A stretch of 59,635 nt of DNA, taken from the NCBI GenBank assembly GCA_001897525.1, contig MKTB01000023.1, positions 1 through 59,635 on the forward strand, given 5' to 3'. This document shows, piece after piece, positions 25,226 to 34,371 of the stretch (the first letter of the stretch is position 1; the number at the start of each line of letters is the position of its first letter). Position numbers and translations under genes: made by a program. Source of the DNA: Bacteroidetes bacterium 43-16. Lineage in GTDB: Bacteria > Bacteroidota > Bacteroidia > Chitinophagales > Chitinophagaceae. Below the pieces are notes generated by a model. It was not told the origin of the DNA. It did not search any database and worked only from the letters and a program-made list of their open reading frames with translations.

Positions 25226-26298
25226 TAGCTAAATAATTCAGGTGAGTTAAAAATAATTGCATCAAATCGTCTTTCGGGACTCAGCAAATTTTGTCCGCCA
25301 CCAAGAATGATATTCCTGATGTCTTTTTTCTCAATTCTTGGCATTGTGAGTTCCGGACAAGCCATATAGCGGTGTGTAACACGCCCACTTACCGCAAATG
25401 CTTTGTCGTTTTTCGTGTTATAAGAAAGTTCGTCGATGATCTTATGATGGTTGATTTGTCCATTTTTTGAAAAATCATACAGCATTTTGAACAACCAGAT
25501 AATAGTTCTTATTTGTCTTGTGATTTTATTGTTAGAGGATAGTTCGCCTCTTGCCACATCAACGAAAAGTTGTGTAAAGGCAAAGTTGCTCCAAACAAAA
25601 ACGTCCAAACAATGGTCAGAAAGTTTTGGCGATTTTCCGTTTGTTTTCCAAATTGGTTGTAATAAAATCGGTTCTTGCTTATCTAAAACGGAAAGAATGA
25701 TTTTGTCGATCGTTAAAATCATTTTGGTTATATGCGGCCAGACCGCTGTTCCGTCTGTCCAGTCTGTTATATGGTCAAATTGATCTCCTATAATTTGAGC
25801 AAGTTCTTTTTGCCGGTCTTTGAAATTGGAAGCAATACTACAAGCCAAATAGACTATTGTGTCTGGTCTTATGACGATTTCGCAACCGTAGTATTCTTCA
25901 CTTAGATTGCAAGTGGAATTATCAGGTAATGCCGTCAGCTTTACTTCAATGGGTCGTAAAACCTGTCCGCTATCCCGTGATTGAGTCACTAAATCAACTC
26001 TGGGTAAAGTACCGATAACTAATTGCTGGTAGGGCGTGTATTGACTTTCAAAGGAGAAAAACAAATCGTCAGAGGTTGGGTTTATACCATAAAGTTGCTC
26101 TGCCGAAATTTTTTGATGTTCAATTTTAAGGTCTTTGTCAAGACAGATATAAACGTTGTCTAAATTTTTAGAAGCAAAAAAGTTGGTCAAACCCGCAGGA
26201 AACGAAGAATTAAACTGGTTTTTGCCCCAAGTATCAGCTTGTGTAAAATCCCTGTTTGAATGCTTAATTCCGAATAGTCCCGCTTTTTGTATGTCCAT
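25225..26298 (-). CDS. Type II restriction endonuclease, HindVP-like
   Basis: 357 residues from the ATG at 26296-26298. The longer frame uses a TTG that is part of the -7 promoter element, so it is rejected. The N terminus GLFGIKHSNRDFTQADTWGK and NQFNSSFPAGL resembles the HindVP family. A PD-(D/E)xK-like core is visible as LPRVDLV (D) then RPIEVKLTALPD (ExK). Enzymes of this family cut GRCGYC. It is transcribed first, with the methylase gene directly after. The family call rests on remembered motif similarity and is moderately sure. Confidence 0.75.
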   Translation of the reverse strand: MDIQKAGLFGIKHSNRDFTQADTWGKNQFNSSFPAGLTNFFASKNLDNVYICLDKDLKIEHQKISAEQLYGINPTSDDLFFSFESQYTPYQQLVIGTLPRVDLVTQSRDSGQVLRPIEVKLTALPDNSTCNLSEEYYGCEIVIRPDTIVYLACSIASNFKDRQKELAQIIGDQFDHITDWTDGTAVWPHITKMILTIDKIILSVLDKQEPILLQPIWKTNGKSPKLSDHCLDVFVWSNFAFTQLFVDVARGELSSNNKITRQIRTIIWLFKMLYDFSKNGQINHHKIIDELSYNTKNDKAFAVSGRVTHRYMACPELTMPRIEKKDIRNIILGGGQNLLSPERRFDAIIFNSPELFS

Positions 26299-26322
26299 AA
26301 TTTCTATATCTAATTCCAGCTT

Positions 26323-26330
26323 CAAATTTA
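26323..26330 (-). promoter_or_regulatory. -7 element of the RM operon (TAAATTTG)
   Basis: Exact TAnnTTTG on the minus strand, 25 bases before the chosen ATG. It explains the spurious upstream TTG start. Confidence 0.6.
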
Positions 26331-26627
26331 CTAATAATTTTGGGAAGGTTCTTTCCTCTCTTAGTTGGTTCTGGTATAGTAGCTGCCGGCATTGTGCCTA
26401 ATCCTCAAATATATGAAATGCTAAAATGTATGAAAATGAAATTTATATACAGGTATTTAATCTTATTATCAGCTGGTTACACGTTCATTTTTAATTTGTT
26501 TTTATTTTGCATTAATGCATTTTTAGTTTTCGTATTTGTAAACAATACAAAAGACGATAAAACTAAATTACAAAAATACAGACATACAGATCATCACAAA
26601 TTCATACCTTATTTAATAAAAAAAAAA
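26331..26627. other. AT-rich region upstream of the RM operon
   Basis: No convincing gene. An imperfect inverted repeat (ATTTTTAGTTTTCGT at 26519-26533 against ACGATAAAACTAAAT at 26554-26568, two-base bulge) could be a regulatory site. A 97-codon plus-strand frame here is hydrophobic low-complexity sequence and is not called. Confidence 0.45.
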
Positions 26628-26692
26628 CTGTAAAACCCTCCGGTAGTACAGCTTTTTATTATTCTTGTAAATACTAATCCCCTGAAAACAAT
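26628..26692. repeat. 65-base direct repeat flanking the RM genes, right copy
   Basis: Partner of 24131-24195. On the minus strand its hairpin (AAGCTGTA/TACAG region) is followed by nine T, making a good terminator for the HMA gene that ends at 26761. That suggests the original locus was HMA gene, terminator, MFS gene, before the RM insertion. Confidence 0.85.
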
Positions 26693-26693
26693 G

Positions 26694-26726
26694 CCGCATC
26701 AAAACTATATCACTCTATTGATGCGG
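26694..26726. terminator. Hairpin downstream of the small HMA gene
   Basis: Perfect 9-base stem CCGCATCAA/TTGATGCGG with a 15-base loop, 34 bases after the stop of the 83-residue HMA protein. It lacks a T tract of its own and adjoins the right direct repeat, which has one. Confidence 0.45.
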
Positions 26727-26760
26727 AGACACTGTTTTCAACAAGGATAATGGATAATGT

Positions 26761-27012
26761 TTAATCATTATTGCAGCAGCCTCTATTGTAACCTGATGCA
26801 TTACTGTCTTTCTCTGTCGAAACAGTATAGCCTGCTTTCTCTATCGCATCTATTACTTCTTCTTCCCTGCTCTCTGAAGTAAAGGAAATGGTAAGATGGC
26901 CTGCTGCTATATTGTCTATTTGTACACCTTCTATTTCTTGTACGGCGTTGTTTACCCTGGTCTGGCAGTGTGTACTCTGCATATTGGGTACGCTGATGGT
27001 TAATTGCTTCAT
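26761..27012 (-). CDS. HMA-like protein with SxHC metal site
   Basis: 83 residues, one HMA fold: LTISVPNMQSTHCQTRVNNA at the N terminus, VIDAIEKAGYTVS before the tail. The usual CxxC is changed to S13-T-H-C16, so the first Cys is lost and a His sits next to the second. The C-terminal tail adds a CC pair (GCCNND). The first HMA domain of CopA in this window has the same SxHC change. It has its own copper-type promoter and is followed by the RM-flanking repeat. Metal binding is likely but with altered ligands. Confidence 0.78.
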   Translation of the reverse strand: MKQLTISVPNMQSTHCQTRVNNAVQEIEGVQIDNIAAGHLTISFTSESREEEVIDAIEKAGYTVSTEKDSNASGYNRGCCNND

Positions 27013-27033
27013 TTTATTAAAATGTTTTACTGA

Positions 27034-27099
27034 TATAAAATTACATCGGTTATCAGGTTTCTTTTTTGCAGGATTGCCGGTTTAAGTTGTAAGATTTTA
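27034..27099 (-). promoter_or_regulatory. Conserved copper-region promoter (SxHC HMA gene)
   Basis: Minus strand: box TAAAATCTTACAACTTAAAC plus CGG begins at 27099. The -7-like ATTTTAT (27034-27040) is a weaker match than the others, in the equivalent position. The TAA within the box is the stop codon of the upstream MFS gene (27097-27099). Confidence 0.55.
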
Positions 27100-28515
27100 T
27101 GGTTTGGGTGCCTTGATTCCGAAAGCGGCAATAATGGCGGCAATCACACATACAACAGACGCAGCGAAGAACGCCGTCTGAAAACCTGAGTTCAGTGCTG
27201 TTGCTTCCGGGGCACCGATCATTTTTATGGCATTCGTTTTTGCAGCGGAAATGGCTACGATAATAGCTAAGCCCAATGCAGATCCTACCTGATAGCTGGT
27301 GTTTACCAGGCCGGATGCCAGTCCCATTTCCTCTGGTGGTGCACTGGCCGTTGCCGCAATGGTTCCCGGAATATAGGTAAGCGACATCCCCACCGCAGCC
27401 AGTAAAGAGGCAGGCAGTACATCTGCCACAAACGTTCCGTCCACCGGAACTCTGCTGAACAGGAATAATGAAACAGCCAGCGCTATCAGACCCATTATCA
27501 TATTCGATTTAAAGCCAAACCGGGCGACCAGTCTCCCCGTAGCCCCTACCATCAGCAGCATAATGGCAATGGTCATAGGCAAAAGTGCCAACCCGCTGTT
27601 GAAAGCCGAGTAATGAAGTGTTTGCTGGAGATACAGGTTAAGGAAAAACCATAAGGGAATCCAGGCTGCGGCCAGCAGGATCATTACAATATTTCCATAG
27701 GAAAGATTCGACACTTTGAAAATGTGCAGTGGCATCAGCGGATGTTTTTTATACTTCTGGCTGAAATAGAAAGCAACCAGCAATGCTATGGAAATAAGGA
27801 GCATACTGATGGTTTCAAATGACAGCCAGCCTGCAATTTCAGCCGATACAATGGCATATACCATCATCACCAGGGCAACCGTGGCCAGTATGGCACCTAC
27901 CACATCTACTTTCCCTTTTTGCGTCATTCCTTTTATCAGTAAGGGCTTGCTGCGCATCAGTACCAAAAGCCCTATGGGAATATTGATCAGGAATATCCAG
28001 TGCCAGGAAAGCCATTCTGTAATGGCTCCTCCCAGAAAAACTCCGGCAGAACCGCCTGCCGCCGCAGAAGCTCCCCAAAATCCCAATGCCTTATTCAGTT
28101 CTTTGGGATCGGAAAACATCGTAAAGACCAGCATCAGTGATGAGGGTGCAATGAAAGCCGAACCCAGTCCCTGTAATGCTCTCCCGGTATTAAGCACGGA
28201 ATCTGACCAGGCAAGTCCGGCAAGCAGTGAGGCTGCAGTAAGGATAATGAATCCCCACATAAAAATTTTGCGCGCCCCGAAGAGGTCGGACAAACGGCCT
28301 CCCAGCATTAGAAAACCACCAAACAGGATCACATAGGCATTAAAGATCCATTGCATCCCGGATTGGGTATAGCCAAGGTCTGCTTTGATGGCTGATAAAG
28401 CGACACCAATGATGGAGGTGTCCATTATCACCACAAATTCCGCAGTACAGAGTAATATAAGCGCTGCCCAGCGTTTGCTGTATAAAGCAGGAGGTGTTGT
28501 CGTTGTATTATTCAT
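27097..28515 (-). CDS. MFS multidrug transporter, DHA2 (14-TM) family
   Basis: 472 residues, about 14 hydrophobic segments. Motif D1-like FVVIMDTSIIGVALSAI lies in TM1, motif A GGRLSDLFGARKIFMWG in the TM2-3 loop, and motif C-like GGSAGVFLGGAITEW in TM5. The family exports cationic drugs and dyes by proton antiport. It is the last large gene of the RND operon, 39 bases after the TolC-like gene. It thus appears to share the copper-type promoter at 34120-34187. Confidence 0.9.
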   Translation of the reverse strand: MNNTTTTPPALYSKRWAALILLCTAEFVVIMDTSIIGVALSAIKADLGYTQSGMQWIFNAYVILFGGFLMLGGRLSDLFGARKIFMWGFIILTAASLLAGLAWSDSVLNTGRALQGLGSAFIAPSSLMLVFTMFSDPKELNKALGFWGASAAAGGSAGVFLGGAITEWLSWHWIFLINIPIGLLVLMRSKPLLIKGMTQKGKVDVVGAILATVALVMMVYAIVSAEIAGWLSFETISMLLISIALLVAFYFSQKYKKHPLMPLHIFKVSNLSYGNIVMILLAAAWIPLWFFLNLYLQQTLHYSAFNSGLALLPMTIAIMLLMVGATGRLVARFGFKSNMIMGLIALAVSLFLFSRVPVDGTFVADVLPASLLAAVGMSLTYIPGTIAATASAPPEEMGLASGLVNTSYQVGSALGLAIIVAISAAKTNAIKMIGAPEATALNSGFQTAFFAASVVCVIAAIIAAFGIKAPKP

Positions 28516-28554
28516 TGAATTGTTTTTTTTGAAAGGGTAATTGTTTTATCAAGA

Positions 28555-29904
28555 TTAAAGTTCAAGCAGACCCAGTGCGTTTTTAAGCTCCACATCCAGT
28601 ACCTTAAGATTATAGACAGCCTGCAGATAGCTGATTTTAGCCTGTGTCAGCGCCAGTTCTGCATCGGTAAGCTCCAGACGGGAACTTCTGCCGTTTTTGA
28701 AGCGGTCCTCCATCATCCGGTGGCTCAGTTCCGCAGAGGCTACCGTTGTCTGTTGTATATCCAGCTGTCTCAGGGCTTCTTCCCATTTGCTCAGGATACC
28801 TGCCAGCTGGGTTTTTACCTCATCTTTAAGATCGTTCAGGCGAATGGCTTCCTGGTCTGTTTTTATCTTAGCCTGCGTGGTACGGGACCTGGTACGGTTT
28901 CCGTCAAAAATCGGTACGGAGAACTGAAGCCCCACAAAAGAGGTCCTTGGCCAGGTATCCAGCCTGAAGTCATCTTCCTGCGCCTGAATCTGGTATTGAC
29001 CTATAAGGGATAATCTGGGCATCAGTCCGGCACGGGTCGCTTCCGTTTTTTTCTGTTGGAGGTTAATGACGAGCTGCTGGATATTCAGGTCTTTGCGGTT
29101 TTCAGCAGCTATTTTCAGTGCTTCATCCAGAGAACTGAATGCTGATCGCTCTGTGGCCAGATCAAATTCAAGTTTGTCGGTCAGAGCGATCCGTTCTTCT
29201 TTTTCCATTCCGATCAGTCTTTTCAGTTCCAGTTCCGATACTTCGATGTTATTTTTAAGGTAGGAAACTGCGGATCTGATATTTTCCACAGCAATAAAAT
29301 TGCTTAAAGTATCTGCCTTTATCGCTTTTCCCTGGAGGAACAATAAACGGGTGTCTTTTAATGCCCTTACATTACGCTGAAAACTTTGATCCAAAAGATC
29401 AGTCTGCTCATTCATCAGCAGCATATTGAGGTAAAGAGAGGCGACCTTATAGGCGATCTTGCGCTGCAGCTCTATGGTTTTTTCTTTTTCAATTTCCTCA
29501 CTTATTTTGTTCACGCTTAACTGGCGGTGTATGGAGGGGTCAATAATAGGCTGATAGAGGGACACAAATCCGCTCAGCGCATTTTTTCCTCCTACGGATA
29601 CAGCTTCTACGGCATTGTTAGTGCCTGCAAAAGAACCCGGCAGAAATATGACCTGGCGGTCTAAATACCGGATATAGGAGGCTCCGGCAGAGATATTGGG
29701 AAGATAGCCATTGCGGGTTTCCCTGGTCTGCTCTGCAGTATAAATCTCTTCCAATGCCTGTGCCTGTATCTGCTTGTTCCCTTTCTTTGCCATTTCCAAA
29801 GCTTCGGGAAGCGAAAGCGTGGTTTGCTGTGCTTTAAGGGAGACACTTCCCACCACGAACAGCAATCCGGTACTGATGATCAATAATAGATTTTTCATTT
29901 TCAA
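28555..29904 (-). CDS. TolC-family outer membrane efflux protein
   Basis: 449 residues. Signal peptide to about SLKAQQ. Two OEP repeats form the coiled-coil and barrel: LSLPEALEMAKKGNKQIQAQ in the first, SLDEALKIAAENRKDLNIQQ in the second, with VPIFDGNRTRSRTTQAKI and the terminal ELTDAELALTQAKISYLQAVYN. It should be the outer membrane channel for the RND pump encoded just before it. Its start overlaps the pump stop codon by 4 bases. Confidence 0.92.
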   Translation of the reverse strand: MKMKNLLLIISTGLLFVVGSVSLKAQQTTLSLPEALEMAKKGNKQIQAQALEEIYTAEQTRETRNGYLPNISAGASYIRYLDRQVIFLPGSFAGTNNAVEAVSVGGKNALSGFVSLYQPIIDPSIHRQLSVNKISEEIEKEKTIELQRKIAYKVASLYLNMLLMNEQTDLLDQSFQRNVRALKDTRLLFLQGKAIKADTLSNFIAVENIRSAVSYLKNNIEVSELELKRLIGMEKEERIALTDKLEFDLATERSAFSSLDEALKIAAENRKDLNIQQLVINLQQKKTEATRAGLMPRLSLIGQYQIQAQEDDFRLDTWPRTSFVGLQFSVPIFDGNRTRSRTTQAKIKTDQEAIRLNDLKDEVKTQLAGILSKWEEALRQLDIQQTTVASAELSHRMMEDRFKNGRSSRLELTDAELALTQAKISYLQAVYNLKVLDVELKNALGLLEL

Positions 29905-32900
29905 TGGTTTTTAGGATGAATACTTACGATATCTTCTTCTACTACTTCCTTGCTGCGTTTTTTACTGGACAGATAGGAATACACGGCAGGGATGATGAAC
30001 AGGGTCAATATGCCTGAAAACACCAGCCCTCCGGCAATTACAATTCCTAAAGACTGTCGGCTGTTAGGTGTAAGCGCAATAGGCAAAGCACCGAATATCA
30101 TTGCCAGTGAAGTCATCAGGATAGGACGGAAACGCTGCTCAGCGGCGTGTATAGCAGCATCGAATTTTGAAAATCCCTGATCTTTCAGGTGGTTGGCGAA
30201 TTCTACGATCAGGATTCCGTTTTTGGTGATGAGCCCTACCAGTGTAATGATCCCGATCTGGCTGAATACATTCAGGCTCTGGCCAAACCAGGAAAGACTA
30301 AGTACAGCACCTGTTACAGCCATAGGCACGGTAAGCATTATGATAAGCGGGTCTCTTAAGCTTTCAAACTGGGCGGCAAGGATCATATAGATCAGCACCA
30401 GTGCAAGGATCAGGGTAAACATAATATTGCCCTGGCTTTCTCTATAATCTCTGGACTGCCCGGCCAGCGAGCTTTTGAAGTTGTCTCCTAAAACTTTTTT
30501 CTTGATCTGCTCTATCTCTTCTATACCTTCTGCAAGGCTTACCCCCGGAGCGGTGGCTGCAGAAATGGTGGCTGAAGTGTACTGGTCATATCTGTAAATG
30601 GCTGCGGGACTCACCGCTTCTTCTTTTGTAATAAGGTTACCCAGAGGAATCATTTGCCCTGTTACGGAACGCACATAGATAGAATTAAGGTCACTGGCAT
30701 CATTTCTCAGTTTTCGTTCCAGTTGCCCGATGACTTCATACTGCCTGTCGTTGCGCAGGAAATAGCCATAGCGCTGTCCGGATAAGGAAAGCTGTAAAGT
30801 TCTGGCTACTTCTTCCATAGAAACTCCCATCATTGCTGCTTTTCTGCGGTCTATGTTTATTTTCACTTCGGGTTTGTTTATTTTCAGATCCGAGTCTACG
30901 AACATCAGTTTTTTACTTTGACGGGCCGCTGCCAAAAACTTAGGCAGTACAACAGTAAGACTGTCAAGATTAGGAGATTGCAGAACAAACTGCACGGGCA
31001 TACCGCCTCCATAACGGGTACCGATGGTAGGTGGCAGGTAAGGAAACAGCAGGAATCCCCGGAACTGACCGGAAGCTGCACCATACTGGTTGTACAGATC
31101 CTGGATAGATGCTTTTCTTTCTTTAGGTTCTTTGAGGTAAATACTCTGCGCGGCGACATTTACGGGTGCCGGAGCAGGGATAAAGGAAATGGCCACCATA
31201 GAATAGGTCTGGTACAGGCCGTCTGTATTATCGTTGACGTATTTACCGACTTCGATCATATTTTTTTTCATATACTCAAAGGAGACTCCCTCCGGCGCAA
31301 TGGCAATAAGGCTCAGATTGGAACGGTCTTCAACTGGTGCCAGCTCGGAGGGCAGGCTTCTGCCTACAAAATAGATGAGCAACGTAGTTCCTGCCAGGAA
31401 AACCCAGGCCATCCATCTTACTTTCATAAAGGCTTTCAGTATTTTAAAATAACCATTGTTGAGCCATACAAAAAAGGGCTCGGAAACCCGGTAAAACCAG
31501 TTTGGCTTTTCTTTCTTTTTAAGGAAATAGGCACTCAGCATCGGGGTAAGTGTAAGGGCTACAAAGGCGGATACCAGTACGGAACCGGATACCACAATGG
31601 CAAATTCAAGGAAAAGCTGGCCGCTGATTCCCCCCATAAACACGATGGGCAGAAATACCGCTGCCAGTGTAATGGTGGTAGAGATTACGGCAAAGTAGAT
31701 TTCCCTGGAGCCTTTAAAGGCTGCCTGTACCGGGGACATTCCCTCTTCTATCTTTTTATAAATATTTTCGAGTACTACAATGGCATCGTCCACCACCAGC
31801 CCTATGGCAAGCACCAGTCCTAAAAGGGTAAGCACATTGATGGAGAATCCGGCGACATACATAATGAAGAATGCGGAAAGAATGGACACGGGAATGGCTA
31901 TTACGGGAATAATGGTGGAACGCCAGTCACGCAGGAACAGGAAGATGATAAGCACCACCAGCCCAAAGGCAATAAAAAGGGTTTCTTCTACTTCCTTAAT
32001 GGATTCTCTTACGGATTTGGTAAAGTCAAATCCTACAATAAGACGGTAATCTGAGGGAATCTCCTTACGAAGCTGCTCCAGCCGTTTGTAAAATTCATCT
32101 ACCACCTGTATGGCGTTGGCACCGCGCTGTATCTGCACGGCAACACCTATGCCTACACGGTTGAGGTTCCCGGTTTCATTGATGATGGCGGTACGTTCAT
32201 TTTCTTCGCCCAGCTCTGCCGAACCTATATCTTTCAAATAAATAACGGTATTACCCACCTGCTTGATGAGCATCTGCTCAAAATCTTCGGCGGTGGTCAG
32301 CCTCCCAAGTGTGCGGATGCTCAGTTCGGTCTCGTTACCCTCCAGTCTGCCCGAGGGGAGGTCTATATTCTCCCGGAGCAATGCCCTGCGGATATCTTCC
32401 GGGGTAAGGTTGTAGGCTGCCAGCTTCACAGGGTCAAAACGCAGGCGCATCGCATATTTATGTTCACCTACGATGGCTACATTATTGATTCCGGGGATGG
32501 ACTGCATCCTGTCTTTGATGGTGGTAGAAGCGAGGTGGCTTACTTCTTTTATATCTTTGGTATCGCTTTCTACTTCCAGGAAGGCCACGAGGTTATCGGG
32601 CGATGTGGCTTTTTGTACAATAGGCGGGTCTACATCGGCGGGTAACTGTTTTCTCGATTTGGAAACTTTATCCCTTACATCGTTCAGGGCATCTTCCAGG
32701 TCTATGTCCCTGTTAAACTCTACTGAAATAACGCTTACCTGCTCCCTGGACTCGGAAGAAATGGTACGGATACCGCTTGCCTCTGCAATGGATTCTTCCA
32801 TCGGCCGGGTAAGCTTGGATGCGATAACATCGGGACTTGCCCCGGGATAAAAGGTAATGACGGAGATTACCGGCGGTTCGGTAAGCGGAAACTCCCGGAT

Positions 32901-32999
32901 GCCGAGCTGCTTCCATCCCACAATGCCGAGGATAACGATCAGCAGGGAGAATACGCCTGCCAATACAGGTTTTTTTATACTTAAATCTGAAATACTCAT
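29901..32999 (-). CDS. RND efflux permease (HAE-1/AcrB-type)
   Basis: 1032 residues, normal for AcrB-like pumps. It starts MSISDLSIKKPVLAGVFSLL and has twelve membrane segments and two large periplasmic loops. The proton-relay aspartate pair is in LVLAIGLVVDDAIVVLENIY (TM4). FLFLRDWRSTIIP and ALVLIYMILAAQFESLRDP are typical of the drug-exporting branch rather than the CzcA/CusA heavy-metal branch, whose hallmark metal-relay residues I do not see. Substrates are unknown. It lies between adaptor and TolC genes. Confidence 0.93.
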   Translation of the reverse strand: MSISDLSIKKPVLAGVFSLLIVILGIVGWKQLGIREFPLTEPPVISVITFYPGASPDVIASKLTRPMEESIAEASGIRTISSESREQVSVISVEFNRDIDLEDALNDVRDKVSKSRKQLPADVDPPIVQKATSPDNLVAFLEVESDTKDIKEVSHLASTTIKDRMQSIPGINNVAIVGEHKYAMRLRFDPVKLAAYNLTPEDIRRALLRENIDLPSGRLEGNETELSIRTLGRLTTAEDFEQMLIKQVGNTVIYLKDIGSAELGEENERTAIINETGNLNRVGIGVAVQIQRGANAIQVVDEFYKRLEQLRKEIPSDYRLIVGFDFTKSVRESIKEVEETLFIAFGLVVLIIFLFLRDWRSTIIPVIAIPVSILSAFFIMYVAGFSINVLTLLGLVLAIGLVVDDAIVVLENIYKKIEEGMSPVQAAFKGSREIYFAVISTTITLAAVFLPIVFMGGISGQLFLEFAIVVSGSVLVSAFVALTLTPMLSAYFLKKKEKPNWFYRVSEPFFVWLNNGYFKILKAFMKVRWMAWVFLAGTTLLIYFVGRSLPSELAPVEDRSNLSLIAIAPEGVSFEYMKKNMIEVGKYVNDNTDGLYQTYSMVAISFIPAPAPVNVAAQSIYLKEPKERKASIQDLYNQYGAASGQFRGFLLFPYLPPTIGTRYGGGMPVQFVLQSPNLDSLTVVLPKFLAAARQSKKLMFVDSDLKINKPEVKINIDRRKAAMMGVSMEEVARTLQLSLSGQRYGYFLRNDRQYEVIGQLERKLRNDASDLNSIYVRSVTGQMIPLGNLITKEEAVSPAAIYRYDQYTSATISAATAPGVSLAEGIEEIEQIKKKVLGDNFKSSLAGQSRDYRESQGNIMFTLILALVLIYMILAAQFESLRDPLIIMLTVPMAVTGAVLSLSWFGQSLNVFSQIGIITLVGLITKNGILIVEFANHLKDQGFSKFDAAIHAAEQRFRPILMTSLAMIFGALPIALTPNSRQSLGIVIAGGLVFSGILTLFIIPAVYSYLSSKKRSKEVVEEDIVSIHPKNH

Positions 33000-33020
33000 T
33001 TTTGCTGAAATTTTATTAGA

Positions 33021-34079
33021 TTATTTAACCGGAACCGGGGCTACCGGCATTCCATCGCCCAGGCGCAGGATATTGGAGATAATAACGCTGTCTCCTGTAC
33101 TGATCCCGGATGTTATGGTTACCTTTGTTTCGGTACGGTTTGCAATCGTGACTGGAACGGTTTTGGCCACGCCTTTTTTGATTACAAATGCATTGTAGCC
33201 TTTTTGCCCGGGTACAAGTGCTTCTGAGGGCAATTGTACGCCCGTGGCTCCTTTTTCTCCGGTGTTGAACAGTACTTTTACAGAAAGACCTGCGCGCAAC
33301 ATTCCCTTGTCATTGGAGGTTACAGCCTGTACCAAAAGGCTTCTTCCCTGGGCTTCCAGTCCCGGTTCGGTGGCTATGATGGAGGCTGTATATTCTTTAT
33401 CCGAAAGAACGGTTTTGAATTTTATGCTACTGCCCATTTGTACATAAGAAAGGTATTGCTCGGGAACGGAAAAACTGATTTTAATGCTTCCCTGGTCCTG
33501 CAGAGTAACGAGCGTTGTTCCGGGGGAGACATAAGCACCTGTCTGCAATTTTGTGATCCCTATTTTACCTGAAAAAGGGGCCCTGATGACTGTTTTGCTC
33601 AGTTCTGCACGTAAGAGGTCCTGCTGGGCTTCCAGGGTATTCAGCTGCATATGGGCTTCATCGTATTCCTGCTGGTTGACGGTTTCTGTTTTCAAAAGAT
33701 TGGCCAGACGCTGCTGGGTAATCTTTGCCAGTTTTATCTGTGCAGCCACCTGTCTCAGGCGGGAAGTGATCTCTGCATCGTTGAGGGTGTAGAGTACTGC
33801 GCCCTGCTTTACGTAGCTGCCGTCTTTAAAGGCTACTCTGGTTATTTTCTGTGCCAGCTCCCCAACGATGGCTACTTCCCGATAGGGTTCTATGGTCCCT
33901 ACGAGTGACTCTTCCAGGTTCAGAGCTTCCTGCTGTGCCACGATGATATCAACGGGCAGCTTAGTGTTTGCCGGAGCTGCAGCCGGTTTCTGTTCTTTAC
34001 CGCCGCAAGCCGCTAAAAAGAGACTAAGCAACGGAATAATAACAGCCGGCTTTTGCAACGTAGATAATTTATGTAACAT
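33021..34079 (-). CDS. RND periplasmic adaptor (membrane fusion) lipoprotein
   Basis: 352 residues from the ATG at 34077-34079. An in-frame extension of 15 residues upstream is AT-rich leader and is dropped. The lipobox FLAAC (Cys25) marks a lipoprotein. Barrel-sandwich, coiled-coil and beta-barrel domains follow: YREVAIVGELAQKITRVAFKDG, then VRQ..KITQQRLANLL helices, then VIRAPFSGKIGITKLQTGAYVSPG. It links the RND pump to the TolC channel. It is the first gene of the adaptor-RND-TolC-MFS operon and has a copper-type promoter 43 bases upstream. Confidence 0.9.
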   Translation of the reverse strand: MLHKLSTLQKPAVIIPLLSLFLAACGGKEQKPAAAPANTKLPVDIIVAQQEALNLEESLVGTIEPYREVAIVGELAQKITRVAFKDGSYVKQGAVLYTLNDAEITSRLRQVAAQIKLAKITQQRLANLLKTETVNQQEYDEAHMQLNTLEAQQDLLRAELSKTVIRAPFSGKIGITKLQTGAYVSPGTTLVTLQDQGSIKISFSVPEQYLSYVQMGSSIKFKTVLSDKEYTASIIATEPGLEAQGRSLLVQAVTSNDKGMLRAGLSVKVLFNTGEKGATGVQLPSEALVPGQKGYNAFVIKKGVAKTVPVTIANRTETKVTITSGISTGDSVIISNILRLGDGMPVAPVPVK

Positions 34080-34119
34080 ATTATTAAAATTTAGGATGAT
34101 ACAATCAAGAATAATTAAT

Positions 34120-34187
34120 GACAAATGTACCGTGGTGCAGTAAGCTGCTTTTTACACAATTGCTTTTAGGTTTTGTAATATTTCTTA
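34120..34187 (-). promoter_or_regulatory. Conserved copper-region promoter (RND operon)
   Basis: Minus strand: AGAAATATTACAAAACCTAA begins at 34185, aligned to the GTAAATATTACAAAT box. The -7 ATTTGTC is at 34120-34126, again 60 bases between box start and TTTG. Here the neighbouring gene is on the opposite strand, so the box is not conserved for reasons of coding. Confidence 0.55.
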
Positions 34188-34371
34188 TTACCGTAAGGCT
34201 ATATAAAAAAGATGGATCGGTATGTTGGTAAACTATGTGGGGAGATCACACGGAGGGTGGGTTTGAGGTGCAAAAATGGTGTTGTGGCTGGATTGAAAAC
34301 GGGAGTCATATTGTATAAATTTGTAATTTGCATAGGTGGGGGAAACTATATTTACTTTTAACTACGGAGCA
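34188..34371. other. Intergenic DNA between divergent units
   Basis: No gene, strong hairpin or promoter consensus recognised; presumably it holds the promoter of the KilA-N unit. Confidence 0.4.

Noticed and set aside
26299-26325. TTG start giving a longer endonuclease
   Set aside because: The TTG is part of a TAAATTTG -7 element, so it would lie upstream of the transcript start.
24263-26325. Integrase, transposase or C-protein gene accompanying the RM pair
   Set aside because: No frame with such motifs exists between or just outside the repeats; the RM unit consists only of the two genes.
26340-26633. 97-codon plus-strand frame upstream of the RM genes
   Set aside because: Low-complexity hydrophobic product in AT-rich DNA; it overlaps the RM promoter and the right direct repeat.
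30918-31823. 301-codon plus-strand frame
   Set aside because: Antisense to the RND permease, which has full-length family similarity; composition looks like a reverse-frame shadow.
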